A stretch of 64,000 bases of DNA from JACKAQ01 sp020634975 [NCBI: Calditrichia bacterium] (GTDB taxonomy: Bacteria; Calditrichota; Calditrichia; RBG-13-44-9). Location: positions 102,423 to 166,422 of the forward strand of contig JACKAQ010000005.1 in NCBI GenBank assembly GCA_020634975.1, read 5' to 3'. Below, piece by piece: positions 42,500 through 52,502 of this stretch (its first letter is position 1; each line of letters starts with the position of its first letter). The translations under genes were made by a program, and so were the position numbers. The notes beneath the pieces were generated by a model, which was not told the DNA's origin, made no database searches, and saw only the letters and a program-made list of their open reading frames with translations.

Positions 42500-44926
42500 T
42501 TACAGTTTAACCGTCAAACCCAGTGATGGAACGATCGGCCACAATTCCACTTCCTCGCGATTGGGTAATCCCTGCCGGGTGAACCGGTAGCTATACCCGT
42601 AAATATTTTTAAAGTTTAACACATTGCTGACATCCAGAAACGCCACCATTCGGGCGTTGCCCATTGCGAATTCCCGGCTGAGCCGAACATCGAGCCGTTT
42701 GTATGGCGGCAAATGTTCGGAATTGATGTCGCCTTCCTCCCAAATCCAGCGATCGGCATCGGTGTCAAATTCTGGGACCAACGGGGTGTAGGCAAATCCG
42801 CTGCCGTAAAAAGCCCGGAAGTTGAATTTCCAGCCGCTGCCGAGTTGCATATCGCCAACTGCCGACAGCGTGTGACGCTGGTCGGTGTATCGCGGGAACG
42901 CGCCGCGATTGTCGTCGATTAAATCTTCTTTTGCGCTGAGCAAGCCGTAGCTCAGCCAGCCGTAAAAACGCTTCATCGACAGCACTGCGTGCAGGTCAAT
43001 GCCTTTCACAAAACCGGTGGCGTCGTTCCGGCGAGTGTAAAAAATGTTGCCGTCGCCGCCGATTTCGGAATGGATCAAATCGTCGTAATCCTTGTAATAG
43101 CTTTCGATACGTAACCTGAGGTTGTCGCTGCCGTTGCCCGTGTTCAGCAAAAATCCGCGTTCGAGGCTAAAAATGTAGTGGGTTGCGCGAATCGCCTGAG
43201 TGTTCGTATCCGATGCCACCGGCGAGGCAATTTGCCGGTAAATCGGCGATTGGTAATAATGCCCCCACGCGCCGCGAACCGTCCACTCACCCAAACCGCT
43301 GTATGACGCGCTGATCCGCGGACTGATGTTCAGATCTCTGTTGATATCGAAATAATCTGCTCGCCCGCCGATGCTGAGCAGCAGCTTGTCCGATGCCTGC
43401 CAAACGTCCTCCAGATAACCCGCCAGCTTGTATGAATCCGCCCGGATTTGCTGATCCGCCGGATCGATATAATTGTTGTCGATAACGTTCACCGTCGTGT
43501 CCGGATAATTCTCAAAATCGAAGCGTTCGACAATCGTTTCCCGGTCCACCTGATCCTGCCGGTAGCGAATATCCTGATAGCTGATGCCTGCCTTAAGTTG
43601 ATGAAACGGATGAATTTGCGCGTCGATATCCGATTTCATTTCCAGCGTTTTGATGCGCAAATCGTTTTCTTCGATATCATCCACATCGATTCTGTAAAAA
43701 TAATTCTGGTTGGCTTCGATGGCCACATTGCGATTGAAAATTTCGTGATAGCGCTCCTCTTCCAACTGATCGTAATACGAGACTTCCGTGCGCAGCAACA
43801 GGTTTTTGCCGATAAAATTGACGCTCTGCAAATCAAACAAATTGCTGAAATAGCGCGCTTTTTCATTCTCTTCGTCGTATCGCGTTTCGGTGAGATTTGC
43901 CGGTTCGCCCTGAACCGTGCCTGTTCCGGTGAATGGACCAATCGTTTCGATCTGCGGATCGATCCGGAAATCATCGCCGGCGTGAATAAATTCGAACAGC
44001 AGCTTGTTTTTCGGCGTGATGTAAAACGAGGTAACACCCTGAATATCGTAAAATGAGGGGCGCGCGCCGTCCTCCACATCCAACATTGCGAGCACATATT
44101 CGAGATAGCTTTTGCGCAGCCCGAGAATAAACGAGCCGCGAGAACTGAGCGGTCCTTCGATGTAGCCATCGAGATTGGTCATGCTGAGCGTGGCGGCGCC
44201 GGTGTAGCGTTCCCGGTTGCCTTCGCGATATTCGATATTCAGCACAGAGCTTGCCCGATCGCCGTAACGCGCGCTGAATCCGCCGGTCATCAGGTCCACC
44301 TTGCGCATCAAATCGACGTTAAAAATGCCAATGCTGGCGTTGTCCGCTTCCTTCACGTGAAAGGGTTCATACACCTGCGCGCCGTTCACGAGCACCAGAT
44401 TTTCATCAAAATTGCCGCCGCGAACGTTAAATTTTGCGCTGAATTCGTTATTGGCGGAGATGCCCGGCAACGCCTGAATGGAGCGCATCACGTCCGGAAC
44501 AATGCTGGATATCTCGCGCACCCGCTCGCTTTGCAGCGATGTGCTGCTCACCTGCGCAGCTTCGCCATCACCGGGATTGGTGTAAACGGTCACTTCCTGC
44601 AGCAAAACGCCGGTCGGGATGAGCGCGATACTCAGGGTTTTCCCGCCATCCGCAACGGTAATTGGCGCGGTTTCGGTTTTGTATCCGATAAAGCTGAATT
44701 GCAATTGATAATCGCCATTTGCCAGCGAAAGAGAGAATTGCCCGTTTTCGCCGGCGGATGTGCCGATCGATTGCCCGAGCACTTCCACATTGGCAAAACC
44801 CAGCGGTTCGTTGGTGGATTGATCGCGAATAACACCCGAAACCGGAAAGGTTTGCGCGTGCAGCGTAATCGGGAAAATACCTGTAAAAATGATAAAAAAT
44901 AGTAGGACGAAGCGGTTGTTTTTCAT
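42500..44926 (-). CDS. TonB-dependent receptor (carboxypeptidase-regulatory plug type)
   Basis: 808 residues, signal peptide ending LHAQ. CarboxypepD_reg-like domain at about 26-110 (FPVSGVIRDQSTNEPLGFANVEVLG), plug at about 115-230 with ISSIVPDVMRSIQALPG, KFNVRGGNFDENLVLVNG and FSARYGDRASSVLNI, then a large barrel with many 'Y..SPIYRQ' type strands and a final strand ending LGLTVKL. The lack of a SusD partner nearby and the FNVRGG/ARYGDR motif suggest the non-SusC, peptide- or metal-type receptor group. Ribosome site weak. No co-transcribed transporter is evident; the serine hydrolase gene follows 38 bases downstream. Confidence 0.93.
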   Translation of the reverse strand: MKNNRFVLLFFIIFTGIFPITLHAQTFPVSGVIRDQSTNEPLGFANVEVLGQSIGTSAGENGQFSLSLANGDYQLQFSFIGYKTETAPITVADGGKTLSIALIPTGVLLQEVTVYTNPGDGEAAQVSSTSLQSERVREISSIVPDVMRSIQALPGISANNEFSAKFNVRGGNFDENLVLVNGAQVYEPFHVKEADNASIGIFNVDLMRKVDLMTGGFSARYGDRASSVLNIEYREGNRERYTGAATLSMTNLDGYIEGPLSSRGSFILGLRKSYLEYVLAMLDVEDGARPSFYDIQGVTSFYITPKNKLLFEFIHAGDDFRIDPQIETIGPFTGTGTVQGEPANLTETRYDEENEKARYFSNLFDLQSVNFIGKNLLLRTEVSYYDQLEEERYHEIFNRNVAIEANQNYFYRIDVDDIEENDLRIKTLEMKSDIDAQIHPFHQLKAGISYQDIRYRQDQVDRETIVERFDFENYPDTTVNVIDNNYIDPADQQIRADSYKLAGYLEDVWQASDKLLLSIGGRADYFDINRDLNISPRISASYSGLGEWTVRGAWGHYYQSPIYRQIASPVASDTNTQAIRATHYIFSLERGFLLNTGNGSDNLRLRIESYYKDYDDLIHSEIGGDGNIFYTRRNDATGFVKGIDLHAVLSMKRFYGWLSYGLLSAKEDLIDDNRGAFPRYTDQRHTLSAVGDMQLGSGWKFNFRAFYGSGFAYTPLVPEFDTDADRWIWEEGDINSEHLPPYKRLDVRLSREFAMGNARMVAFLDVSNVLNFKNIYGYSYRFTRQGLPNREEVELWPIVPSLGLTVKL

Positions 44927-45051
44927 GGATTTGTCCGGGTAATTGTTGCCGATAAATCGCTATGAAGCGTATGGAATATACGGCAAATAATACGCCGGAA
45001 TACCGGGAATGTTGCGAAAAGGGAAGGACGGCCATGTCTATTGTAAAAAGT

Positions 45052-45094
45052 AAAAATGTCGGGGCGGGTCAGCGCCGCGCCTCGACATTTTTTT
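45052..45094 (-). terminator. Rho-independent terminator after the haloperoxidase-like gene
   Basis: AAATGTCG-G-GGCG pairs with CGCC-T-CGACATTT across a GC-rich loop. On the minus strand it is followed by TTTTTACTTTTT and lies 15 bases after the stop at 45110. Confidence 0.85.
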
Positions 45095-45109
45095 CATTCA
45101 ATCATCAAT

Positions 45110-46435
45110 TTATTCAACCGGCTTCAGGAAATTGTCAATCGCATAGTTGCCGATGGTTGTGCCGAGTCTGTTGCCTTCAACCGAGTCGTAGCGAAAATGG
45201 ATGCCGAGATACACCCGCGACATCGAGCATTCCATCGCGGCGGATGAAAAACTGGTGAATGAACGGGTTGGCGGATGCATCTCGATTTTTGGGGAAAACG
45301 GACCGGATTCATCCACCATTTTCGTGGTCATCGTGAAAGCATACGCATCGCCAAAAGTATTGGCGAGTGCAGACATCGCCGCAGCGCTGGCGCAACCATG
45401 CGCGGACGGATACGATGGAAATGCATACGTATGTTTGTGTAAATTATTCCAATCGGTTTCCGGCTCCGTATCGGGATTGCCGTCGTTTTCCGCCCAGCGA
45501 ATGGCAGTGTATGGTCGCCAGTGGTTGTAAAAAAATTTGTTGTCAAAAACGTTGATGTAGGCATCGTAAATGCTCATGTTGAGCAGGGCAAACATTCGCG
45601 CCGTTTTCCACAAATTGAGATGCGCTTTCATTGTGAGATCGCGGGCGAGGCGGTTGTGCGAATTTTCCACGAAATCTTTCCACCACATCGCAAAATGCGC
45701 CTGATCCGCAGTGCGGGTTTTGCTGTCATTTCTGCCGACTTCCTTCACTTCATCGAAGGCTTTTGTATATGCATCGCTGGTGATTTCCGGCGGTGGCGGC
45801 GAGCGAAACTGATCCGGTGATTTGAGCATAAACGGCTTTGCCACTGCCCAACCCGCGCCAAAAACAAATCCTTCCGGCGTACCGCTGTGTTCATTAAATT
45901 CGGCGTAAACACCCGGACCCATCGGGTGCCATTGGTATTCCGCTTCGCCGTTCCAGCCATCACTTTTCCGCAATTCGAGAATGGTTGCTGCAGTTGCCTT
46001 TCCAAGTTCAATCCCGGCAGTTTTTGCCGGGCTTTCCTCGATGTCATTCAGCCAGATGTTTAATTCCGCTGCCATATCTGCGCGTTTATCCGGGTATTGA
46101 TCAACCGCGATTTCAAATGCTGCCTGGGCTGCCGCCGCCATCGGATCAGCATCCCTTGTTTCGCCGGAGAAAGCATATCGGGAATACACCGGATGGATGG
46201 TATTTAGCGCATCGTGGATGGCGATGCTCATCATCGCAGTTGATCGTAACCCTTTTAATGTCAAGAGTTTATCATCATCTACTGCCGTTGCCATAATCCG
46301 TTCATTCCACGATGCAACAATATCTCCGCTGTAATCCGAAACGACTGTTTTTTCCTGAGCGCAACCTGAAAAAAATATCAGGCTTACGAAAACAATAGCA
46401 CATTTGCTCCAACTGATGTTGACATAATAATTCAT
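45110..46435 (-). CDS. Vanadium-dependent haloperoxidase/PAP2-like lipoprotein
   Basis: 441 residues with lipobox FFSGC (Cys25). The PAP2-superfamily active site is present: NHWRPYTAIRWAE near 300 (motif 1 equivalent), FPSYPSAHGCASAAAM near 347 (motif 2, PSGH-like), and SRVYLGIHFRYDSVEG near 410 (motif 3, SR...H...D). This spacing and the W-R-P motif are those of vanadium-dependent haloperoxidases, which use vanadate and peroxide to oxidise halide; homologues can also be acid phosphatases. Envelope location is inferred. GGAGG precedes the ATG. No neighbouring gene clarifies the substrate. Confidence 0.87.
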   Translation of the reverse strand: MNYYVNISWSKCAIVFVSLIFFSGCAQEKTVVSDYSGDIVASWNERIMATAVDDDKLLTLKGLRSTAMMSIAIHDALNTIHPVYSRYAFSGETRDADPMAAAAQAAFEIAVDQYPDKRADMAAELNIWLNDIEESPAKTAGIELGKATAATILELRKSDGWNGEAEYQWHPMGPGVYAEFNEHSGTPEGFVFGAGWAVAKPFMLKSPDQFRSPPPPEITSDAYTKAFDEVKEVGRNDSKTRTADQAHFAMWWKDFVENSHNRLARDLTMKAHLNLWKTARMFALLNMSIYDAYINVFDNKFFYNHWRPYTAIRWAENDGNPDTEPETDWNNLHKHTYAFPSYPSAHGCASAAAMSALANTFGDAYAFTMTTKMVDESGPFSPKIEMHPPTRSFTSFSSAAMECSMSRVYLGIHFRYDSVEGNRLGTTIGNYAIDNFLKPVE

Positions 46436-46544
46436 CCAAAAGCCTCCTCAGTGAATGAAGTTTTTGATTTTTTCGATGACGAATCGGGATAAACGATCGG
46501 GTGCTTTCAATAGTGGCAGAGAAAAACGCGCAGGAGGTTTGAAG

Positions 46545-47360
46545 CTATATTTTTGCCAGAATGCAATGCGTTTTGAATGGAATGCGAACGCCGGTGGCAG
46601 TTTTGAAATTGGCTAATTGTTGATCGAGTGCAGAAACCACAGCTTGCTGTTTTTCGCCGGTTGCGGCATAAAATCCGGTTGCCATCGGCGTTGCGCTGAT
46701 GTGTTTCGGCACAAAATTTTGTAATTCCGGTAAATCTAAATCCAGTTGTTGAGGTGCGATCTGTAGCCGGGAAAAACCGTTCTGGGTGAGGAGATTGCGA
46801 ATGTCGTCAGCAGCAGATAATTGAAATGCGGCAGATAATCCAGTTGATATTTCACTGCCAATATAATCAGAAATCGCCCCGATGAGAACCGAAAAATAGA
46901 GATTTTCAGCAATATCGCACCACAAACTGATTGCCAAACGCCCCTCCGGTTTCAGCACGCGCCGCATTTCTCGGAGCGCCGCATCGCGATGTTTTACAAA
47001 CTGCAAACACTGCGCGCACAAAATGACATCGATGCTGTGATCGGGAAAAGGCAGTTTTTCGGCGCTGCTTTCGTGCCATTGGATGTGCTCGCCAATTGCC
47101 GATGTCAACGATTTCGCAACACTCAGCATCCCGGCATTTATGTCCACACCGATGATCCGTCCGGCACTTTTCATTTTTTCTGCTGCGTAACGCGCCGCAA
47201 TGCCGGTACCACAGCCGATATCGAGAACGGTTTCCCCGGGTTGCACATCTGCAAAATCAACCAGCGCTTTTGCCGCCGGACCGAGAATTACCGGAACGAG
47301 GATTTCCTCATACTTTTCCGCTGCATCCGTTGCCAATTGCCATTGGGTTGAAGCTTGCAT
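46545..47360 (-). CDS. Class I SAM-dependent methyltransferase
   Basis: 271 residues from the ATG at 47360, because the preceding in-frame ATG (47372) overlaps the GGAGG ribosome site. Motif I is VLDIGCGTGIAARYA (about 45-59), with the acidic end of strand 2 in IIGVDINAGML, and motif IV region SIDVILCAQCLQFV with RVLKPEGRLAIS after it. This is the UbiE/methyltransferase type 11 pattern, methylating small molecules. Substrate unknown. No operon partner: the next gene downstream on the strand begins after about 110 bases and is the haloperoxidase-like gene. Confidence 0.9.
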   Translation of the reverse strand: MQASTQWQLATDAAEKYEEILVPVILGPAAKALVDFADVQPGETVLDIGCGTGIAARYAAEKMKSAGRIIGVDINAGMLSVAKSLTSAIGEHIQWHESSAEKLPFPDHSIDVILCAQCLQFVKHRDAALREMRRVLKPEGRLAISLWCDIAENLYFSVLIGAISDYIGSEISTGLSAAFQLSAADDIRNLLTQNGFSRLQIAPQQLDLDLPELQNFVPKHISATPMATGFYAATGEKQQAVVSALDQQLANFKTATGVRIPFKTHCILAKI

Positions 47361-47575
47361 TTTGTCCTCCAAAAATAGTTCTGAAAAGATATAATGAAAA
47401 TAGCAAATAAGGAATGATTACACCACTCCACAAAGATGTGGGGAGGAGTGAAGTGTTTGGGTGTTAATGTGTGGACGTGTTATCGTAAAATGTGTTAAAT
47501 TGTCTGGCATTTATATATCAAAAAAACAACATGTTAACACCTAAACAGTTAAACACACAACAGGTGATCCATTTT

Positions 47576-49387
47576 TCAGCGCTGTTCGTAAAATGATTTC
47601 AGCACGTCAAAAGCCAATTTCTTCTCGCCTTTTTCGGAGAGCAATCCTTTGCGATTCCAGCCGTCCTGAATGCCGGGGAGCGGGCGACGCGGTGAGCGAA
47701 AATCGACCAGAATCCACGGTGAAAATCCCTGCAGTTGATCGATGTTTTCGATCATTTTCAGCGTTTCGGTGTAAAGATAGGCTTGATATTCTTCCGTCCA
47801 GCGCGTCAATTTGTCACCGTGATGGCCATATTTGGCGCCCGCGCCAAATTCGGATATCAGCACCGGTTTGTTTTGGGTGATTTCCCAGCGAATGCTGCGG
47901 GCTTTGTCCGGCAGCCCGTCATACCAGCCGATGTATTGGTTGAAACTGAGCACATCCACCACCGCCGCAAACGGATCATCGATGGTGCGGGTGTTCGGCT
48001 TGCCCTCCACATTTCGCTGCTCCAGCGCCGCGCTGATCAGCCGCGTCGGATCGAGTTGCCGCGCCAGCTTCGCCAGATTTGTCAGAAACGCATTCCGTGC
48101 ATTGCTCGCCGGCGTTTCATTCGCCATCGACCAAATGATCACCGAAGCCCGGTTTTTATCGCGGGAAATCATTGCGGTGAGTTGTGCCGATGCGTTGTGA
48201 TAGGTCGCTTCGTTTTCCCACAAAATTGTCCAGTACACCGGAATTTCTTCCCACACCAACAGCCCCATTTCGTCCGCCAGTCGCGGCATGTTTTCGTTGT
48301 GGGGATAATGCGCCAGCCGCACAAAATTGCAGCCGAGTTCCTTCGCCCAGTTGAGCAACTGCCGTGCATCGGCTTCGGAATACGCCCGACCACCGCGCAG
48401 CGGATTTTCTTCGTGAATGCTGATGCCTTTCAAAAATACCGGTGCGCCGTTGAGCAAAATTTTCGTTCCGTTTGTTGTGATTGTGCGAAAGCCGATGCTG
48501 TCGCGCAGCTCATCCGCACCGCATTTGAGCCGCACATCGTACAATTTCGGATGCTCCGGCGACCAGCGTTCGAGATTGTTTTCAGCGATTGACAGTTCCG
48601 CAAATCCCGCGCGATCGGTGACGATTTCCTGCGTCAATCCCGCTTCCGGGATGCTCACGGAAATCGTTTTTCCTGCAACGTTTTTTCCGGAAAGTTGGAC
48701 ATATCCTGTTATTTTTTCCGGATTTTCCCGATCGAGCTGTATCTGGTAATCGCGGATAAAATTTGCGGGCGTTTCGATCAATTTCACATCGCGGGTGATG
48801 CCGCCGTAATTCCACCAATCGGTGTTCAGCGTGGGAACGCCATCGCGTTTGCGTTTGTTGTCCACTTTAACGATCAGAAAATTGCCGGTTTCGTTGAGCA
48901 AATCGGTCACCTCAAAATTGAACGGCGTGAACCCGCCGATGTGTTTGCCCAATTTTTTGCCGTTCAGATAGACATCCGCTTCGTAATTCACCGCGCCAAA
49001 ATAGAGAAAAACCCGGTTCTCCGACGCCGTTTTGCGATAGTCGAACGACGTTTTATACCAGACCGTGCCTTCGTAATAAAACAGGTATTCCTTTTGGGAA
49101 TTCCAGTCGCCGGGCACGCGGAGGACGTCCGATTGGTCGAAATCGTATTCCACTAAATCCGATTTGTTTTCCGGTTTTACGTTTGTAAAATATGCGCCCT
49201 TTCCGGGATTTTCGAAATTCTCAAACGCCTGATAGCGGTAATTGTAAAACCCGTTTTCATACGGATCGACGATGTAATGCCAGTCGCCATTCAGGCTGGT
49301 GACTGCGCGGTTGGCGGTGTTGGTAATCAGTTCATTTTGCGCGAACAGAATGAACGGCAGCAGTAAAATAGGAATCAGGTTTCGCAT
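47576..49387 (-). CDS. Glycoside hydrolase family 2 (beta-glucuronidase/beta-galactosidase-like)
   Basis: 603 residues from the ATG at 49387 (AGGA 7 bases upstream, signal peptide ending LFAQ). The frame runs 107 codons further upstream to 49708 through the repeat element, which is not coding. Domains: sugar-binding jelly roll (about 20-200, YEGTVWYKTSFDY, GAVNYEADVYLNGKKLGKHIGGFTPF), immunoglobulin-like domain (about 200-300), TIM barrel (about 300-600). Acid/base Glu in WSMANETP, nucleophile Glu in LISEFGAG. It removes terminal beta-linked sugars, as beta-glucuronidases do, in the periplasm or outside. It is followed by no similar gene; the GH5 enzyme is upstream. Confidence 0.92.
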   Translation of the reverse strand: MRNLIPILLLPFILFAQNELITNTANRAVTSLNGDWHYIVDPYENGFYNYRYQAFENFENPGKGAYFTNVKPENKSDLVEYDFDQSDVLRVPGDWNSQKEYLFYYEGTVWYKTSFDYRKTASENRVFLYFGAVNYEADVYLNGKKLGKHIGGFTPFNFEVTDLLNETGNFLIVKVDNKRKRDGVPTLNTDWWNYGGITRDVKLIETPANFIRDYQIQLDRENPEKITGYVQLSGKNVAGKTISVSIPEAGLTQEIVTDRAGFAELSIAENNLERWSPEHPKLYDVRLKCGADELRDSIGFRTITTNGTKILLNGAPVFLKGISIHEENPLRGGRAYSEADARQLLNWAKELGCNFVRLAHYPHNENMPRLADEMGLLVWEEIPVYWTILWENEATYHNASAQLTAMISRDKNRASVIIWSMANETPASNARNAFLTNLAKLARQLDPTRLISAALEQRNVEGKPNTRTIDDPFAAVVDVLSFNQYIGWYDGLPDKARSIRWEITQNKPVLISEFGAGAKYGHHGDKLTRWTEEYQAYLYTETLKMIENIDQLQGFSPWILVDFRSPRRPLPGIQDGWNRKGLLSEKGEKKLAFDVLKSFYEQR

Positions 49388-49418
49388 AAAACGTCCTGTT
49401 TTTTCAGGATTTATGGTA

Positions 49419-49552
49419 TTTTGCCACAGAGCGCACTGAGATTTTTTAATAAGAAAACACTGTCCAAAAATTGAGTCTAATGATACCTGACATAAAATTT
49501 TGTAACAACATCCAAATTCTTCTCCGAATTCCTCTGTGCCTCTGTGGCAAAT
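49419..49552. repeat. MITE-like inverted repeat, TTTGCCACAGAG type
   Basis: TTTTGCCACAGAGCGCACTGAG at 49419-49440 faces CTCTGTGCCTCTGTGGCAAA at 49532-49551, giving a ~20-bp imperfect terminal inverted repeat about 134 bp apart with AT-rich filler and no gene. It lies between the GH2 and GH5 genes. Such elements are common mobile non-coding repeats. Confidence 0.7.
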
Positions 49553-49583
49553 AAAATCAATTTCGTGGCAAACTAACGAAATT

Positions 49584-51236
49584 TTATTCCCCGACAGAAA
49601 TCCAGTCCACCCAGATTTCACCGGAGGTAACCGCAAGTTTGAGTGCGTTTTCACCGGCAGCGAGTTTTGACAGCGAGATCGGCAATTCCTGCCAATCGTT
49701 GCCAACATTCAACGATTCGGAATTGCCATTTAGCGATACGTCAATCGTCGCGTTTTCGCCGGTGCTTTTGGCTTTCAGCACAATTTTCGCCGATGTCAAA
49801 CCGGTATTCCCGAAGCTGTAGCGAACCCACTCATCTTCTTTTAAAACAACACCTTGCTGCGATAGATGATAATCTTCCCGGTGTTCGATAAGCGCGATCT
49901 GAACCGGCTCGTTCACCCGGTAAACCGCTGCACGCTGCGATGTATCCGTCACGGAATAGGAGACGCCGTAGCCAGCGTGTCCGTAATTTTCCGCCTCAAT
50001 TTTCACCGGTGCGCGCCGCAAAATGCTGTTCACCACATCCGGGAAATAGACGCAATTTTCCAATTTGATATTTTCGATCAGCTCGTCAAATGCGCGTTGG
50101 GCGACATCCGCTGCGGGCTTTTCGGCAGCATCTTCGCCACCACGGGAATACGCCGCAATCTGGTCCCAATCCGCCGGACGGTTGATGGAATACGGCGTGT
50201 TGCGCGTGTCCATTTTTTTCCACGGCCAAAACGACCAGCCGATGTTGTTCGCCTCAAAATATTGGGTGGTCGCCCAGTAAATCGCGTTGCCTTTTTCACC
50301 GGTTTCGCCGACCCAAATCGGGGTGTTCAACGTGTCGCGCATGTTAATGTAATGCGAAATATCGTTTAAATTATCCGGGCGATTCCAGCAATAATAATGG
50401 AACTGGTAAAACACGTTATCGTCAAACGGTTTGCCGAAAATCGACCAGTCGTTTGACCAGTTCACACCTTCCAGCGTGATCATGTGGTTGGTGTCAACCG
50501 CGCGAATGGCGGCGGTAATGCGCCGATACAGCGGCTCCACCAGATGCGCATATTTTTCCGCCGCGCCGGTATTGTGCGGCAACGGCTCGTTGAGCAAATC
50601 ATACGCCGCAACGGTCGGATTATCGCTGTAACGCTTGGCAATTTTCACCCACAAATCCACCAGTCGATCCTGGTTTCGCACATCCATGAACAGCTCCGGT
50701 TCGTCCGCCGGACTGTCGTCGATGTTCGCACCGGTTTGTCCGCCGGGCGCGCCGTGCATGTCGATGATCACGTACAGATTGTGCTTTTCGCACCAGCTCA
50801 CCAGACTGTCGATGAGCACAAAACTTTCCTCGATAAACTGCGCATCATCGCCTTCGGTGAGAAACAGCCGCGCGTTCAGCGCCGGTCGCACCGAGTTGAA
50901 ACCCAGCTCCGCGATGCGGGCGATATCCGCTTCGGTGATGTAATATTTGCGAAATTGCTGCCAGAATTCCGCGGCTTTTTCCGCGCCGATCAAATCGCTG
51001 ACAATCTTTTCGATTTTACGCGGACGGTCGCCTTCTTTGCCGAATTTCCACATATAGCCTTCCGGCAGCAGCCAGTTGCCAAGCCCGACGCCGCGCAGCA
51101 TAATTTTGTTGCCGTTGCCATCGACAATGTTTTGTCCGTTGGTGCGAAGGAATTGTTTTTCCTGCACTTGCGTATTGCAACCTACGCTAAAAAGTATTGT
51201 GGCAATAGTCGATAAAATGATGCCAATCTGTTTCAT
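49584..51236 (-). CDS. Glycoside hydrolase family 5 lipoprotein with C-terminal carbohydrate-binding module
   Basis: 550 residues from the ATG at 51236 (AGGA 8 bases upstream); the upstream in-frame extension to 51335 is rejected. Lipobox FSVGC (about Cys20). GH5 TIM barrel at about 30-370: LRGVGLGNWLLPEGYMW, then acid/base Glu in YDLLNEPLPH, and nucleophile Glu in IWVGETGEKG. A beta-sandwich C-terminal domain (about 430-550) starting VKIEAENYGHAGYG has the E-AEN-Y motif of CBM6/CBM35-type modules. It likely cleaves beta-glucan, mannan or similar polymers at the cell surface. Together with the GH2 enzyme downstream it forms a small polysaccharide-use pair, although they are split by a repeat. 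Confidence 0.91.
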   Translation of the reverse strand: MKQIGIILSTIATILFSVGCNTQVQEKQFLRTNGQNIVDGNGNKIMLRGVGLGNWLLPEGYMWKFGKEGDRPRKIEKIVSDLIGAEKAAEFWQQFRKYYITEADIARIAELGFNSVRPALNARLFLTEGDDAQFIEESFVLIDSLVSWCEKHNLYVIIDMHGAPGGQTGANIDDSPADEPELFMDVRNQDRLVDLWVKIAKRYSDNPTVAAYDLLNEPLPHNTGAAEKYAHLVEPLYRRITAAIRAVDTNHMITLEGVNWSNDWSIFGKPFDDNVFYQFHYYCWNRPDNLNDISHYINMRDTLNTPIWVGETGEKGNAIYWATTQYFEANNIGWSFWPWKKMDTRNTPYSINRPADWDQIAAYSRGGEDAAEKPAADVAQRAFDELIENIKLENCVYFPDVVNSILRRAPVKIEAENYGHAGYGVSYSVTDTSQRAAVYRVNEPVQIALIEHREDYHLSQQGVVLKEDEWVRYSFGNTGLTSAKIVLKAKSTGENATIDVSLNGNSESLNVGNDWQELPISLSKLAAGENALKLAVTSGEIWVDWISVGE

Positions 51237-51580
51237 TGTATTATCCTGGTTTTTTTTGACAGGCATTGCGGAAAATGCCTTTTTCCGAAAAATATACCCA
51301 ATAGAATCATGAATAAATCTCAAATATCGTACCACTCTAATTACACTTAATAGTCACTATCCCGACCGGTTTTGTGGGCATTTTCAGTTAACAGGTTATT
51401 GATTTGATAACCGGAGCTTATCATCGTAATAAGCTAAATCAGAGCAACTTGTTGCAATTCGAATCATATTTTCCGGCATTTGCATCACAACTATCGCGGT
51501 TCACCACATAATTTTTTTCTGGCAGGGTTGATTAGGTATAATTCAATGCAACACATGTGATGAAACGAAAGGCATTGCTG
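51237..51580. other. Divergent intergenic region upstream of GH5 and ABC transporter genes
   Basis: About 340 bp that must contain two promoters. No repeat or hairpin stands out, and I cannot place promoter boxes reliably. AT-rich segments lie near both start codons. Confidence 0.45.
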
Positions 51581-52477
51581 ATGCGGCTAAAAATTGAACA
51601 TCTGACCAAAAATTACTGCAATGACGTGATCGCGCTGGACAATCTGAATCTGCAAATTGGGGCGGGGATGTTCGGTTTGCTCGGTCCCAACGGTGCGGGA
51701 AAATCGACGCTGATGCGTACCATCGCGACGCTGCAGCAACCGGACAGCGGCAGCATTTTTTTCAACGGCATCGATGCGCTACAAACGCCGATGCAACTGC
51801 GGAAAATATTGGGCTATCTGCCGCAGGAATTTGGCGTGTATCCCAAAATTTCAGCCGAAAAATTGCTCGATTATTTCGCAACGTTGAAAGGGATTTCGGA
51901 TAAAAATGATCGGAAGCGGATGATCGGCGCGGCGCTGGAAATTACCAACCTGACGGATGTGCGCCGCAAAAACGTCAGCGAATATTCGGGCGGGATGAAA
52001 CAGCGATTTGGCATCGCGCAACTGCTGCTCAACACGCCCAAATTGATCATCGTGGACGAACCCACAGCCGGACTCGATCCGGCGGAACGGCAGCGTTTTT
52101 TGAATGTGCTGCGGGAAATCGGCACGGAAAATACGGTCATTTTTTCCACCCACATCGTGGACGACGTGACCGATTTGTGCACCGATTTGGCAATTATGAA
52201 CAGCGGGAAAATTTTGCAGCACTCAACGCCGGAAAATGCAACATCGGCGCTCGCCGGGAAAATCTGGACAAAATCCATTGAGCGAAATATGCTGGAAGTG
52301 GCGGAAAAACAACACCTTGTGCTATCGTCAAATTTCAAGGCTGACCATTCGATGAGCATTCGCGTTTATGCCGAAATGCAGCCGGCAGGGGATTTTTCAC
52401 CCGAAACGCCGCAACTGGCAGATGCCTATTTTCTGGCGCTGAAAAATGCGGATTTTTCAACGAACGGGCAGAAGTGA
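51581..52477 (+). CDS. ABC transporter ATP-binding protein
   Basis: 298 residues from the ATG at 51581 (AAAGG about 9 bases upstream); GTG/ATG codons 24-21 bases earlier are in frame and possible. Walker A GPNGAGKST (about 37-45), Q-loop YLPQEFG, signature YSGGMKQRFG (about 139-148), Walker B LIIVDEPTAGLD, and the switch His in STHIVDD. The C-terminal extension (about 220-298) is typical of the ATPase subunits of drug- or Na+-exporting ABC-2 systems. It pairs with the permease-peptidase encoded next, 122 bases downstream, separated by a repeat element. Confidence 0.94.
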   Translation: MRLKIEHLTKNYCNDVIALDNLNLQIGAGMFGLLGPNGAGKSTLMRTIATLQQPDSGSIFFNGIDALQTPMQLRKILGYLPQEFGVYPKISAEKLLDYFATLKGISDKNDRKRMIGAALEITNLTDVRRKNVSEYSGGMKQRFGIAQLLLNTPKLIIVDEPTAGLDPAERQRFLNVLREIGTENTVIFSTHIVDDVTDLCTDLAIMNSGKILQHSTPENATSALAGKIWTKSIERNMLEVAEKQHLVLSSNFKADHSMSIRVYAEMQPAGDFSPETPQLADAYFLALKNADFSTNGQK

Positions 52478-52502
52478 TGGCGGAAGTTTCACAGTAAAAT
52501 CA

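Noticed and set aside
45985-46296. 103-codon plus-strand frame
   Set aside because: Shadow of the haloperoxidase-like gene on the opposite strand.
49388-49708. 107-codon 5' extension of the GH2 frame
   Set aside because: It runs through the TTTGCCACAGAG repeat into the GH5 gene end and lacks a signal peptide; the ATG at 49387 has both a ribosome site and a signal peptide.
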